Part shown: piece by piece, positions 51,192 to 60,304 of the stretch
How the letters are laid out: each line of letters begins with the position of its first letter
How positions within the stretch are numbered: the first letter of the stretch is position 1
NCBI RefSeq assembly: GCF_900564155.1
Contig: NZ_LS999839.1
Coordinates: 3,841,097 to 3,905,096, forward strand
DNA: 64,000 nucleotides
Direction of reading: 5' to 3'
Source of the DNA: Pedobacter schmidteae
Lineage (GTDB): Bacteria > Bacteroidota > Bacteroidia > Sphingobacteriales > Sphingobacteriaceae
Translations under genes and position numbers: made by a program
Notes under the pieces: model-generated
Told to the model about the DNA's origin: nothing
What the model saw: only the letters and a program-made list of their open reading frames with translations
The model's database searches: none

Positions 51192-53825
51192 TTAGTCAGC
51201 TTTTTCTTTCGCAGCCTTGGTGATGATTGTTTTCAGGTTGATACCTTTTCCTAAAACAGGTTTAAATATGTCACCAATTGTTTTCAGCCGTTCTATGGTA
51301 TTATAAATAGTAAAGTCTTTCATTTTCAGTCCTTTCTTTACTTCATCCCATTCCAGTGGCATGGATACGGTAGCGCCTGGTTTTGGCCTTACCGAATAGG
51401 CACAGGCAATAGTTGCATGGGGACGGTTCTGCAAAAAATCCAGATACATTTTTCCTTTACGGTTGGAGATTTGCCTTTCTAAAGTAGTGTATTTAGGCAG
51501 CTCCCGGTGAACGAGGGTGACAATGATCCGGGCAAATTCTTTGCTCTGCTCGTAGGTATATTTATTCCCCAATGGAATATATATGTGCAAACCTGTAGAG
51601 CCACTTGTTTTACAATAACAGGGTACGTCCATATCTTCCAGAATTGCTCTGGTCACCTGTGCTGTTTCTATAACCTGGTCAAATGAATTCTTATCGGGAT
51701 CCAGGTCAATGATACAGAAAGTAGGATGATCGGGCTTTTTAATGGTGCTGAACCAGGGGTTCATTTCAATACAAGCCAGATTGGCCATATAAAGCAGTGT
51801 AGCTTCATCATCACCCACCAGGTATTTGCGGTTACGTTTATCAGCTTCACTTTGATATAAATATGTTTTGATCCAATCTGGAGCTTTGCCGGTTACATCT
51901 TTATAGTAGAAACCTTCACCTTTGATACCATCGGGAAAGCGGTTCATACTTTGCGGGCGATCTTTCAGATAAGGTAAAATATAAGGTGTTACCTGGTAAT
52001 AATAGTTAATCAGGTCGCGTTTACTGATCTTTTCGTCGGGCCAGAAAATTTTATTCAGATTGGTGAATTTTAGCTCATGACCATTGATTTTTTTTACCTG
52101 CGTGGTCTCAGTTGGGTTAAGCAATGTTTTGCGTTCAGATTTTTTTCCCGGTCGGACGATTTCATTTTCGGTATGCTTTAGCATGGCGCTCGTATGTGTT
52201 TCTTTTTCCAATACAATTTGGTTTGCAGGTTTATCATCACGCATTCCTTCAAAAGAAGGGTGACGCATCACACCATCATTGGTCATTTCGGTAAAGCTTA
52301 CTTCGCAGATCAATTGGGGTTTTAGCCAGATAACTGTGGCATGTGGTGGATTAGGACGGAAGCGTGAAGGTTTATTTACATCAGGAACCTGATTAAAAGG
52401 GGACTTGTCCACAACAAGCGGTGTAAATTGTCGCATCATCGCAATCTGAACCTTATCATTAAAGCCTGTACCTACCTTACCGGTATAGATCAGCTTCTTG
52501 TCTTCATAAACACCTACCAATAGGCTGCTGAATTGTTTTTTTGTATCGTCATTGCGTGTGTAGCCTCCAATAATCACCTCCTGACGTTTGTTGGCCTTAA
52601 TCTTTAACCAGTCGCCAGTACGTTTCTTTGATATGTATTTGCTATTCTTACGTTTGGCCATGATGCCTTCCAATCCCATTTTCTTGGCTGCCTTGAGGAA
52701 TTCAATGCCCGAAGTATCAAAGTCCTTGCTGATGGTGATTACGTCATCTGTTGGAAGAACCTGTTGCAATATAGCCTTTCTAGCCTCTAATGGTAACGAT
52801 TTTAAATCCTGACCGTTGTACCATAAGATGTCGAAAACATAATAAAGCAACTCACCATCGGCTTCACTGCGCCAATTTTGAAGATCTCCAAAATTTCCAC
52901 GACCATTTTCTTCTGCTACTACAATTTCACCATCAAGGACTGCGTTCAGTTTCAGCTTTTGTAAGGCCTTATAAATCGGATAGAATTTTTCGTTAAAGCT
53001 TTTGTTGTTGCGCGATTGGAGAGCCAGTTTATCTTTATTCATGAAAGCTATAGCCCGATAGCCATCCCATTTGATCTCGTAAAGCCATTCGTCGCTATCG
53101 AAAGGTTTGTCTACCAGTGTAGCTAGCATTGGCTCTAAATGTTCGTAAAAGGCTTGTTTACGTGCATCTTTAAGCAAATCTTTTAGCGATATAGGAACAG
53201 CATCTGAAGAAGTAGATCTCTGTGAGGTCTTACCGTAAACCTTATCGGGTGTCCGCTCCATTTGTGCAATTGTCTTTTTAGAAATGACCGACTTATCTTT
53301 GAGTGTAATGTCGTTTGTACTGGCGTACTTATCTTCCAGCTTCATCAGCAGCCAGCTATTGTCGTTCCTGCCATAGGCCTTTACTAATGCAAATACACCT
53401 TTAAGTTTTTTTCCTTTTAAAATAAATTTCAGCTTGCCCGAATGAAGTTGGTGAAGCAGGTTTTTCTCCTGTTTCTTCACATTGGTTTCCATTGGTTCTG
53501 TTGGCTTATAGGTACCCTGGTCCCAGACAATTACCGTTCCGCCACCATATTGTCCTTTTGGAATGATCCCTTCGAAATTGCCGTAATCCAATGGGTGATC
53601 TTCTACCATCATGGCCAGGCGCTTTACTTCCGGATCTGTTGATGGACCTTTAGGTATTGCCCAGCTTTTGAGTACACCGCTCATTTCCAGCCGAAAATCA
53701 TAATGCAGATGAGAAGCATCATGTTTTTGAATCACAAATCTTAAGGCTGTTCCAGATGGTTTGCCTCCAAATGGTTCAGGTGTTTTATCTGAAGACCGTT
53801 TCTGTCTGTATTCTGTTAAGCTCAT
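51192..53825 (-). CDS. ligD: ATP-dependent DNA ligase D (LigD)
   Basis: This 877-residue protein has three modules in the order phosphoesterase-ligase-polymerase: a 3'-phosphoesterase domain (~25-165, HYDFRLEMSGVLKSWAIPKG and GGGTVIVWDQG), an ATP-dependent ligase (~228-540) with nucleotidyl-lysine Lys252 in YEIKWDGYR, and a C-terminal primase-like polymerase domain (~590-870) with the metal-binding IDLDPDK. It repairs double-strand breaks by non-homologous end joining together with Ku. The order and length are normal for Bacteroidota LigD. It lies 1 bp from ku at 53827 and 1 bp from the KTSC gene, so they form one operon. Confidence 0.95.
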   Translation of the reverse strand: MSLTEYRQKRSSDKTPEPFGGKPSGTALRFVIQKHDASHLHYDFRLEMSGVLKSWAIPKGPSTDPEVKRLAMMVEDHPLDYGNFEGIIPKGQYGGGTVIVWDQGTYKPTEPMETNVKKQEKNLLHQLHSGKLKFILKGKKLKGVFALVKAYGRNDNSWLLMKLEDKYASTNDITLKDKSVISKKTIAQMERTPDKVYGKTSQRSTSSDAVPISLKDLLKDARKQAFYEHLEPMLATLVDKPFDSDEWLYEIKWDGYRAIAFMNKDKLALQSRNNKSFNEKFYPIYKALQKLKLNAVLDGEIVVAEENGRGNFGDLQNWRSEADGELLYYVFDILWYNGQDLKSLPLEARKAILQQVLPTDDVITISKDFDTSGIEFLKAAKKMGLEGIMAKRKNSKYISKKRTGDWLKIKANKRQEVIIGGYTRNDDTKKQFSSLLVGVYEDKKLIYTGKVGTGFNDKVQIAMMRQFTPLVVDKSPFNQVPDVNKPSRFRPNPPHATVIWLKPQLICEVSFTEMTNDGVMRHPSFEGMRDDKPANQIVLEKETHTSAMLKHTENEIVRPGKKSERKTLLNPTETTQVKKINGHELKFTNLNKIFWPDEKISKRDLINYYYQVTPYILPYLKDRPQSMNRFPDGIKGEGFYYKDVTGKAPDWIKTYLYQSEADKRNRKYLVGDDEATLLYMANLACIEMNPWFSTIKKPDHPTFCIIDLDPDKNSFDQVIETAQVTRAILEDMDVPCYCKTSGSTGLHIYIPLGNKYTYEQSKEFARIIVTLVHRELPKYTTLERQISNRKGKMYLDFLQNRPHATIACAYSVRPKPGATVSMPLEWDEVKKGLKMKDFTIYNTIERLKTIGDIFKPVLGKGINLKTIITKAAKEKAD

Positions 53826-53826
53826 A

Positions 53827-54597
53827 TCATGCCCTTTTTTTGTTGCCCAGGCTTTGGATCAATTGGTCGTAAAGGTCATCACTACTTGCTTTGCGTGGTT
53901 TTATTCTCTTTACAACTACGTGTTTGCCTTTGGCTTTTGCTTTTATGATCTTTAGTAATTGCGCGCTGTATTCGTCTTTAAACTGACTGATGTCGAAAGC
54001 TGACGAATATTGTTTAATTAAAGCAAGTCCAACTTCCATCTCTTTTTTTGTAATGGCTACATTAGTTACTTTTTTTATACCCTCAGTACTTCTAATTTCT
54101 TCATGAAATCTGATTTTTGTAACGATCAGGATGCCATCCCGGGGATGAATTACACATAAGTTCTCGGTATTGCGCAACACAAAACGCGCTACGCCGGCAG
54201 TTTTTGATTTAACTAATGCCTTAAGTAACAGGGTATAGGCCTTTACACCTTGTTTTTCGGGTTCAATATAATAAGAGGTTTCAAAATAAATTGGATCAAT
54301 AGTTTTCAGCTCAACAAAATTCTCCAGTTCAATCATTTTGTTTTTTTCGGGTGCAGCCTCTTCAAAATCATGCTCATCCAACACAATGTATCGGTCTTTT
54401 AAAAAATAGCCCTTTACAATATGATCATAAGGAACTTCTTTTTGGCTATCCTCATTGATGCGTTTAAATTTAATTCTGGCATGATCGCGCTCGTCCAGCA
54501 TATCTAAATCCAGCGTGCTGTTTTGTACTCCGGCATAAAGTTTAATGGGAATGTTGACCAAACCAAAATTAATAGAACCTTTCCAAATTGATCTCAT
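53827..54597 (-). CDS. ku: Ku protein, non-homologous end joining
   Basis: This 256-residue protein has a prokaryotic Ku core from the start (MRSIWKGSINFGLVNIPIKL, FKRINEDSQKEVPYDHIVKG) and a short basic C-terminal tail (KGKHVVVKRIKPRKASSDDL). Ku forms a dimer ring on broken DNA ends and recruits LigD. It is the first gene of the ku-ligD-KTSC unit; promoter expected in the 335-bp gap upstream. Confidence 0.95.
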   Translation of the reverse strand: MRSIWKGSINFGLVNIPIKLYAGVQNSTLDLDMLDERDHARIKFKRINEDSQKEVPYDHIVKGYFLKDRYIVLDEHDFEEAAPEKNKMIELENFVELKTIDPIYFETSYYIEPEKQGVKAYTLLLKALVKSKTAGVARFVLRNTENLCVIHPRDGILIVTKIRFHEEIRSTEGIKKVTNVAITKKEMEVGLALIKQYSSAFDISQFKDEYSAQLLKIIKAKAKGKHVVVKRIKPRKASSDDLYDQLIQSLGNKKRA

Positions 54598-54932
54598 TAC
54601 AAGTGATTTATCTTTAAATGACTAACAAGTCATTTATGCTATTGTTTTTTATTTCATCGACTTGGTATGTGGCTGAGTCTGATTTCTCAGGCCAATTTTT
54701 TTGGTTTTGCGGTACAGGATTTAATTTATTTAATGTTTTTAAATAATTAACGTATGGGTGAATGGTTAAGTACGAAGTCGACTTTTTTCATTTTTTGAAA
54801 TTCAAATGGGGATTGTCGTAAACTCAAGCTATTTGATAGCTTTATTGAATTCATGACAATTCAGGTATGAATTTTATGATGTAAAAAAAGAAGACCACCT
54901 GGAACCAAAAGTGCAAATGCAACATATTATTG
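54598..54932. other. Gap upstream of ku
   Basis: 335 bp, AT-rich, between the end of the carotenoid operon and ku. It should hold the ku promoter. I see no gene, and no convincing terminator for the carotenoid operon. Confidence 0.5.
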
Positions 54933-55619
54933 CTAATGAAGTTTCTGAAAGCGTTTAAAGAAATAGAGGGTGAGTAGAAACTGTGTATATCCGTAAACAG
55001 CGTCTTCTATGGGGATTGTGAGTAGACGGATATTTAAGAATGCTTCAGGATTATAGTTAACTATTGGAGCTTCCAGGCCTGTTCCGGTCAGTATGCCATT
55101 AACAGGGAAAAAGCCAAGCATTAAAATGAGAAATACTAACGAAGCCTTTCCTATCCAGTCTGCCCTGGCTATAAAATGTAAAAAAATTAAGGTCAATGCT
55201 GTAATAGATGCCGTGACAAAAGTGTAAATTTTGTGGGGGTATAATAAGGCAAATAGTATACATACAATTACACTGGTAAATACAATGATATTGTTGTATG
55301 CGCTGATCCAGGCAAGATTGAAAAATTTATCGAGGCAGAAAAATGTAAATATGCAAGAGAAGGGTATGCAGATAAAGAACAAGCATTCTTCGAGTGGTAA
55401 TCCGAAAATACTAATGCCAATGGTATAATCCCGGTTAAACCACCATACCCCAGTTTTAGTAAAAAAGATGTCCCAGATGATAAATGGAACTGCAACCAAT
55501 AGCGTAGCTTTAAAAAAGGCGAAGAAGTGTTTGTTAAACCGGATTCGTTTGTCGAATGAAAAAATGAAACAAACTACTACGGTAAGCAAGTCAATTAATA
55601 AATAGGTGTAAGGCTTCAT
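54933..55619 (-). CDS. crtYcd: Lycopene cyclase, fused CrtYc-CrtYd type
   Basis: This 228-residue protein has six or seven membrane segments in two similar halves. The conserved acidic motifs PLEECLFF (first half) and PIEDAVYG (second half) are visible, as in the bacterial heterodimeric cyclases fused into one chain. It converts lycopene to beta-carotene at the membrane. The ATG overlaps the crtZ stop by one base. It is the last gene of the carotenoid operon. Confidence 0.88.
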   Translation of the reverse strand: MKPYTYLLIDLLTVVVCFIFSFDKRIRFNKHFFAFFKATLLVAVPFIIWDIFFTKTGVWWFNRDYTIGISIFGLPLEECLFFICIPFSCIFTFFCLDKFFNLAWISAYNNIIVFTSVIVCILFALLYPHKIYTFVTASITALTLIFLHFIARADWIGKASLVFLILMLGFFPVNGILTGTGLEAPIVNYNPEAFLNIRLLTIPIEDAVYGYTQFLLTLYFFKRFQKLH

Positions 55620-56074
55620 TACGATTTAGCATTAAAATACATTTTGAAATATTTTAAAGGTACCCATAAGAAGCCAAAACATTCTCCATTCTCCTTCTCT
55701 GTATGTTTGTGATGCTGTTTATGCGCTCTGCGTATTGCCAGGAAATAAGGATTTTTAGTTCCCCGTAAAGATTTTATTCGCTGGTGGATAAAGATATCGT
55801 GTACCCAAAAATAGGCCATTCCATATAAGGTAATTCCCAAACCCATATAAAACCAGAAGTTAAAATTATTGAAAGAGCCGATATACATCAGTGTAATGGC
55901 TGGGATAGCAAAAATCACAAAAAAATAATCATTTTTTTCCAGAGGCCCCTTGTTGCTGTGATCGTGATGATCGGAATGCAAAGCCCATAAAAAACCATGC
56001 ATCACGTATTTATGGATGATCCAGGTTGCGCCTTCCATGCTTAGAAATGTGATGAATATGATGATAAATTTCAT
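55619..56074 (-). CDS. crtZ: Beta-carotene hydroxylase (CrtZ-type)
   Basis: This 151-residue membrane protein belongs to the fatty-acid-hydroxylase superfamily. The histidine motifs for the di-iron site are present: HKYVMHG, HSDHHDHSN, HDIFIHQR and HKQHHKH. It adds 3- and 3'-hydroxyl groups to beta-carotene, giving zeaxanthin. It lies directly before the lycopene cyclase gene with a one-base overlap. Confidence 0.9.
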   Translation of the reverse strand: MKFIIIFITFLSMEGATWIIHKYVMHGFLWALHSDHHDHSNKGPLEKNDYFFVIFAIPAITLMYIGSFNNFNFWFYMGLGITLYGMAYFWVHDIFIHQRIKSLRGTKNPYFLAIRRAHKQHHKHTEKENGECFGFLWVPLKYFKMYFNAKS

Positions 56075-56085
56075 GAAGGCTGATT

Positions 56086-56544
56086 TTATTGGTTAAATAA
56101 TTGTTCCAGTATCTGGTAACGATAGTTGAATATATGTTGGAGTCTCTTTTTTACAAAAATGCGATGTGCAAAAGTGCCTAAAAAAGAGAAAGGAAGTTTG
56201 TAGTCAACTGTATCTTTCATGAGAACTCCTTTTTCATTAGGAATAAACTCGTGATAATGGTGCCACAAGGAATAGGGACCCTTTTTTTGAAAATCGGTAA
56301 AACTTTTTTGAGGGTCAACTTGTGTAATCAGCGTTTGCCATTTCATGGGAATACCAAGAACCGGAGAAACGCTATAATCGATAAGCATACCTTCGTAAAT
56401 AGGAACATCAGATAGTTTAGTGATCACCCTAAAATTCATATTTTTTGGTGTGATTCGCGTCAAATTATGAGGGGAAGAAAAGAAATTCCAGGCGGTAGTT
56501 ATATCGCAGTTTAGCTGTTGTTCGGCTTTGAATTGGTAAAACAT
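56086..56544 (-). CDS. SRPBCC-family ligand-binding protein
   Basis: This 152-residue protein has the START/SRPBCC pattern: an N-terminal strand and helix (FKAEQQLNCDITTAWNFFSS, LTRITPKNMNF), a beta sheet (YSLWHHYHEFIPNEKGVLM) and a C-terminal helix. Such proteins bind hydrophobic ligands. It lies in the middle of the carotenoid operon, which suggests a role in carotenoid handling or in the membrane, but that is inference. It starts 5 bp after the 56549 gene. Confidence 0.78.
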   Translation of the reverse strand: MFYQFKAEQQLNCDITTAWNFFSSPHNLTRITPKNMNFRVITKLSDVPIYEGMLIDYSVSPVLGIPMKWQTLITQVDPQKSFTDFQKKGPYSLWHHYHEFIPNEKGVLMKDTVDYKLPFSFLGTFAHRIFVKKRLQHIFNYRYQILEQLFNQ

Positions 56545-56548
56545 GGTT

Positions 56549-57007
56549 TTATTTTTTGATGATTTCAGTAATCATTTTTTTTAACTGTATTGAGGTGATA
56601 CTATTCCTGTTGGCATGTATGAAATGAGTATCCTGTTCTATTTGATTACTGTAGCCTAAAAATGAGGGACAATTTTTTTGAATGGATAATCGGATAAAAC
56701 GAATTTCGACATTATCAGGATCTGCTTTTACAGCAGCTTCAATATGCTGTTTGCCTTTGTTAAATGTATTGAGTTTGGCGATGGGATTGATGGCATGACC
56801 AGCCCAAATGGCTTTAAAAGCACCCAGGTAGGCAAGATAAACATTGTTGCCGTTTTTTGTGTCCAGTTCCTCAATCATGGCCTTACATAGTTTTTTGTCG
56901 GATAGGGCTTTTGTATAGCTAACTCTTATGTAGTCCATATTCTGATCGTTATGGATTGTTTTTGGCAGGTCTGCAAAAAGCATAAGTATTACCATTAAAA
57001 GTTTCAT
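56549..57007 (-). CDS. TPR-like exported protein within the carotenoid operon
   Basis: This 152-residue protein has a short signal-like N-terminus (MKLLMVILMLFADLP) and a helical body with TPR-like spacing (NVYLAYLGAFKAIWAGHAIN, HIEAAVKADPDNVEIRFIRL). The start overlaps the crtB stop by 4 bp (ATGA), so translation is coupled. Unrecognised family; not a known carotenoid enzyme. Confidence 0.68.
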   Translation of the reverse strand: MKLLMVILMLFADLPKTIHNDQNMDYIRVSYTKALSDKKLCKAMIEELDTKNGNNVYLAYLGAFKAIWAGHAINPIAKLNTFNKGKQHIEAAVKADPDNVEIRFIRLSIQKNCPSFLGYSNQIEQDTHFIHANRNSITSIQLKKMITEIIKK

Positions 57008-57840
57008 AACGTTGCTATTTTATATTGTAAATAACTACTCATGGCAAGTGAAAGTTTTTGACTGTTGGGAATACGAATGCGCTGGGACATTATTTTCTCT
57101 GCGGGTGTATTTTTGATTTTTTTAAACAATGACAAGTAGTACTTGTAAGCTAAATATACCCCAAACCTGGATGAGGCCGGCAACATTTTGATTCCTTTAA
57201 GTGCTTCTTTAAATTCCGATTCAATTTCAAGTTCAATTTGAAGCTTAATCTCGGTACTAAAGTACCGCATTTGTACATCTGGGAAATAAGTACGCCCCAA
57301 AGTTTGGTAGTCATCTTTGATGTCCCTTAGAAAGTTGACTTTCTGAAAAGCGGAACCTAATTTCATGGCATAGGGTTTTAATTTCTCAAAGCTAGCCGCA
57401 TTGCCCTCTACAAATACCTGAAGACACATCAGGCCTACAACTTCGGCCGAACCCAATATGTATTCCTGATATTGGTCGGAATTGTAAGCTATTTGTTGCA
57501 GGTCCATTTCCATACTATGTAGAAATTGTTTGATTAATGAGAAATCAATTTTATAATGCTTTACGGTTTCCTGAAATGATTGCAATATGGGGTTTAGTGA
57601 AATACCTTCATGAATAGCTGTGTCGGTCTCATTTTGAAAGCGCTTCAGCAAAGCGGCTTTATCGTAATCATGGAAACTGTCAACGATTTCATCGGCCAGA
57701 CGTACATATCCATAAATGGCATAAATAGCCGGGCGGATAGCCGGTTGTAAAGCTAGAATGCCCAGTGCGAAACTGGTACTATATTTTTCGGTCACAATTT
57801 TGCTCACCTTATAGGATACTTCATCAAATAGCTTTTTCAT
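57004..57840 (-). CDS. crtB: Phytoene synthase
   Basis: This 278-residue protein is of the squalene/phytoene synthase family. The two metal-binding Asp-rich motifs are present: RLADEIVDSFHDYD (DxxxD, residues ~47-60) and NFLRDIKDDYQTLGR (~165-180). It joins two GGPP molecules to phytoene, the first committed step. It overlaps crtI by 17 bp. No GGPP synthase gene is in the window. Confidence 0.93.
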   Translation of the reverse strand: MKKLFDEVSYKVSKIVTEKYSTSFALGILALQPAIRPAIYAIYGYVRLADEIVDSFHDYDKAALLKRFQNETDTAIHEGISLNPILQSFQETVKHYKIDFSLIKQFLHSMEMDLQQIAYNSDQYQEYILGSAEVVGLMCLQVFVEGNAASFEKLKPYAMKLGSAFQKVNFLRDIKDDYQTLGRTYFPDVQMRYFSTEIKLQIELEIESEFKEALKGIKMLPASSRFGVYLAYKYYLSLFKKIKNTPAEKIMSQRIRIPNSQKLSLAMSSYLQYKIATL

Positions 57841-59317
57841 ACCGGTTTATTTTAAGTTTGTTTACTTCTTTTGCGACAATATTGCCGGATATAATTGATG
57901 GAGGAACACCAGGGCCGGGCACAGTTAGCTGGCCTGTATAAAACAAATTATTTAGATGCTTATTTTTAATTGATGGTTTTAATACAGCAGTTTGGTTTAG
58001 GGTATTGGCCAATCCATAGGCATTTCCGCCGTAGGCATTGTAATCATCGATGAAATCACTAACACAATAACTTTTTTTGTAGACCAGTTGTGATGTCAGA
58101 TTGCGCATCCCTGTATGTTTTTCTAAGCGTTGCAACATCTGGTGCAGATATTTTTCGCGCGTGGATTCTGCATCGGAAAGGCCAGTGGCAAGCGGTATCA
58201 GTAAAAACAGATTTTCGTGATCTTTTGGTGCCACCGATGGATCTGTTTTGGATGGGCAACATGCATAAAACAAAGGTTTTTTTGGCCATTGTTTGGTTTT
58301 GTAAATTGTATCCACATGTTGGTCCAAATCGTTTTCAAAAAATAGCGTGTGATGTTTAAGGTTTGGAATTGGGTGGTCAAAACCCAGATAATAAATCAGG
58401 CAAGAAGGTGCAAATGTCCGACTGGCCCAATATTTTTCATCATAATTACGCATTTTAGGCTTTAGAAGGGTTTCGGTATGATGATAATCGGAAGAGGCTA
58501 TAATGGCATCAAAACCCTGAAATTCACCATTAATGATTAAGCCTGTGACCCGCGTCTGATTTGTAACAATCTGTTCAATATTTTTATTAAAATGGAACTG
58601 TGCGCCTTGTTGCTCGGCCACTTTTTTCATTGCGCTAATCAATTGATAAAAGCCTCCCATAGGATACCAGGTTCCTAAAGCATAGCCGCCATAATTCATC
58701 AGGCTATACAATGCGGGGATTTTTTTAGGTGAAGCACCTAGAAAAATAACCGGAAACTCCATTAGTGCCCTGAGTTTTGGATTAGAAAAATATTTGCCCA
58801 CATAGCTTCTGAAATTTGTAAGTAAATTCAGTTTTAAAGCGCTTAGTGCAATTTTTGGAGATATGAACTCCAACCAATTGTAGCAAGGCTTATTCACAAA
58901 CTCCTGCATGCCGATATTATATTTGTATTTAGCGGATTGCATAAAAGCATCCAACTTTTTACCTGCCCCTTTTTCCAGTTCTTCAAATAAGACCTTAAGA
59001 CCATCATGAGATTCTGGAACGCTAATTTTACCGTCTTCGAAGATCATTTCAAACTGCGGGTTTAACGCAACCAGATGATAAAAGTCTGTAACGTTATAAC
59101 CGAAATCTTTAAAGAACGATTCGATAATATCGGGCATCCAATACCAGCTGGGCCCCATGTCAAAGGTAAAGCCATTATCAGTTTGGAATTGTCTGGCTCT
59201 TCCACCAGGTTGATCCTGTTTTTCAAAAACATATACTTGGTTACCGGCCTGGGCACAGTAAGCAGCAGCAGACAAACCTGAAATGCCGGAACCGATAATT
59301 GCGATTTTCCTTTTCAT
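57824..59317 (-). CDS. crtI: Phytoene desaturase
   Basis: This 497-residue FAD-dependent enzyme has an N-terminal dinucleotide motif (AIIGSGISGLSAAAYCAQAG) followed by QPGGRA. The C-terminal CrtI signature region reads NLFYTGQLTVPGPGVPPSII. It desaturates phytoene in steps to lycopene. It sits 11 bp after the MarR-type gene and overlaps crtB, placing it as the first enzyme gene of the operon. Confidence 0.93.
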   Translation of the reverse strand: MKRKIAIIGSGISGLSAAAYCAQAGNQVYVFEKQDQPGGRARQFQTDNGFTFDMGPSWYWMPDIIESFFKDFGYNVTDFYHLVALNPQFEMIFEDGKISVPESHDGLKVLFEELEKGAGKKLDAFMQSAKYKYNIGMQEFVNKPCYNWLEFISPKIALSALKLNLLTNFRSYVGKYFSNPKLRALMEFPVIFLGASPKKIPALYSLMNYGGYALGTWYPMGGFYQLISAMKKVAEQQGAQFHFNKNIEQIVTNQTRVTGLIINGEFQGFDAIIASSDYHHTETLLKPKMRNYDEKYWASRTFAPSCLIYYLGFDHPIPNLKHHTLFFENDLDQHVDTIYKTKQWPKKPLFYACCPSKTDPSVAPKDHENLFLLIPLATGLSDAESTREKYLHQMLQRLEKHTGMRNLTSQLVYKKSYCVSDFIDDYNAYGGNAYGLANTLNQTAVLKPSIKNKHLNNLFYTGQLTVPGPGVPPSIISGNIVAKEVNKLKINRYEKAI

Positions 59318-59328
59318 TTGGGCGGGTT

Positions 59329-59994
59329 TTAAGGTTGGAAATAATGATCGTTTACTTTTTGCAACAACTCATGGCTGTCTATTTGCTGAGAAAAAATAGG
59401 ATGATGAAAATCTTCCAGTTTGTTTAATAGTCTTATCAATTGCATTTTTTCTGAATGAGACAGGTTGCCCGAAACGATTTGCGTGGCGAGACGTATTTTC
59501 TCCATTTGCTGACTCAACGCTTCCATTCCCTCAGGAGTAATTTTAATGACTTTACTTCTTTTGTCGGTCTCAGAGTCTGTTTGCATTACCCAGCCATTTT
59601 TTATCAGTCGGCTGATGATTTGCATTCCTGTAGGTTTATCCTGAATGTTTTTTTTGATCAGTTTCATTTTTGTCATCGCGCCAAAAGCTTTTAGATTGAT
59701 GAGATATATGAAATCTTCCTGTGTAGAAAACGCTGAATCATAGATTGCTGATTTTGAGTAGGTTTTAGCATATCTGTTCATGTGGACTAATAATGTACTG
59801 ATCACACTTTCGGGACTTCGACCATTTGTTTTACCTTCCCAGTCAGGTTCGTTAAGAAGAGAATCTACTTCTGTGTGCTGGTTACAAATCCATCGTTTAA
59901 ATCCATCCAGGTTTTTAGGATAGACATTTTCGCTAACATTCTCATCAAATTTTTCTACGAGTTGAATGACTTCTTGAATTAGTTGGTAGTTCAT
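59329..59994 (-). CDS. MarR-family transcriptional regulator of the carotenoid operon
   Basis: This 221-residue protein, longer than typical MarR (~150), has an N-terminal extension (~1-75). The winged HTH lies at ~105-165 (MTKMKLIKKNIQDKPTGMQI, ISRLIKNGWVMQTDSETDKR). It is the first gene of the crt operon and lies next to a perfect 12-bp dyad at 60019-60054, so autoregulation and control of the carotenoid genes is likely. Its ligand is unknown; some MarR proteins respond to light-sensing cofactors or oxidants. Confidence 0.88.
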   Translation of the reverse strand: MNYQLIQEVIQLVEKFDENVSENVYPKNLDGFKRWICNQHTEVDSLLNEPDWEGKTNGRSPESVISTLLVHMNRYAKTYSKSAIYDSAFSTQEDFIYLINLKAFGAMTKMKLIKKNIQDKPTGMQIISRLIKNGWVMQTDSETDKRSKVIKITPEGMEALSQQMEKIRLATQIVSGNLSHSEKMQLIRLLNKLEDFHHPIFSQQIDSHELLQKVNDHYFQP

Positions 59995-60304
59995 AATTGG
60001 CTAAGTCTATTTAGGGTGTAAATATACCATTATTTTTTGTTTATGGTATATTTATGTTCTTTTTTTTCTGATAATAGAAATTCGGATGATGAAGGAATTT
60101 TCTGACCCTCATAGTTTTCAATTAGTTGATTATCTTGCTTCATTAATAGAAATAATATATTTATTTGAATACGAAGCTGTCAAAATTGTAAAGTGAAGCT
60201 GACATAGAACTAAAAGACAAGTAGTTTTAGGGCTAGATAATTCTATGTGATTTTATTTTTGTTTCAGTTTAGTTTGATGTATCTTAACGCAATGACGGAT
60301 ATGT
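59995..60304. other. Divergent spacer between the crt operon and the 60305 gene
   Basis: 310 bp. It contains the MarR dyad described below and, apart from that, AT-rich sequence with no gene. Confidence 0.55.
60019..60054. promoter_or_regulatory. Operator candidate of the carotenoid operon
   Basis: TAAATATACCAT and ATGGTATATTTA are perfect 12-bp arms separated by 12 bases, 25 bp upstream of the MarR ATG. On the minus strand the promoter-proximal arm reads TATATTTA, close to the TAnnTTTG box, so a bound repressor would cover the promoter. Confidence 0.72.

Noticed and set aside
58059..58380. Short frames on both strands within crtI
   Set aside because: They are inside a strongly conserved desaturase gene and have no independent support.
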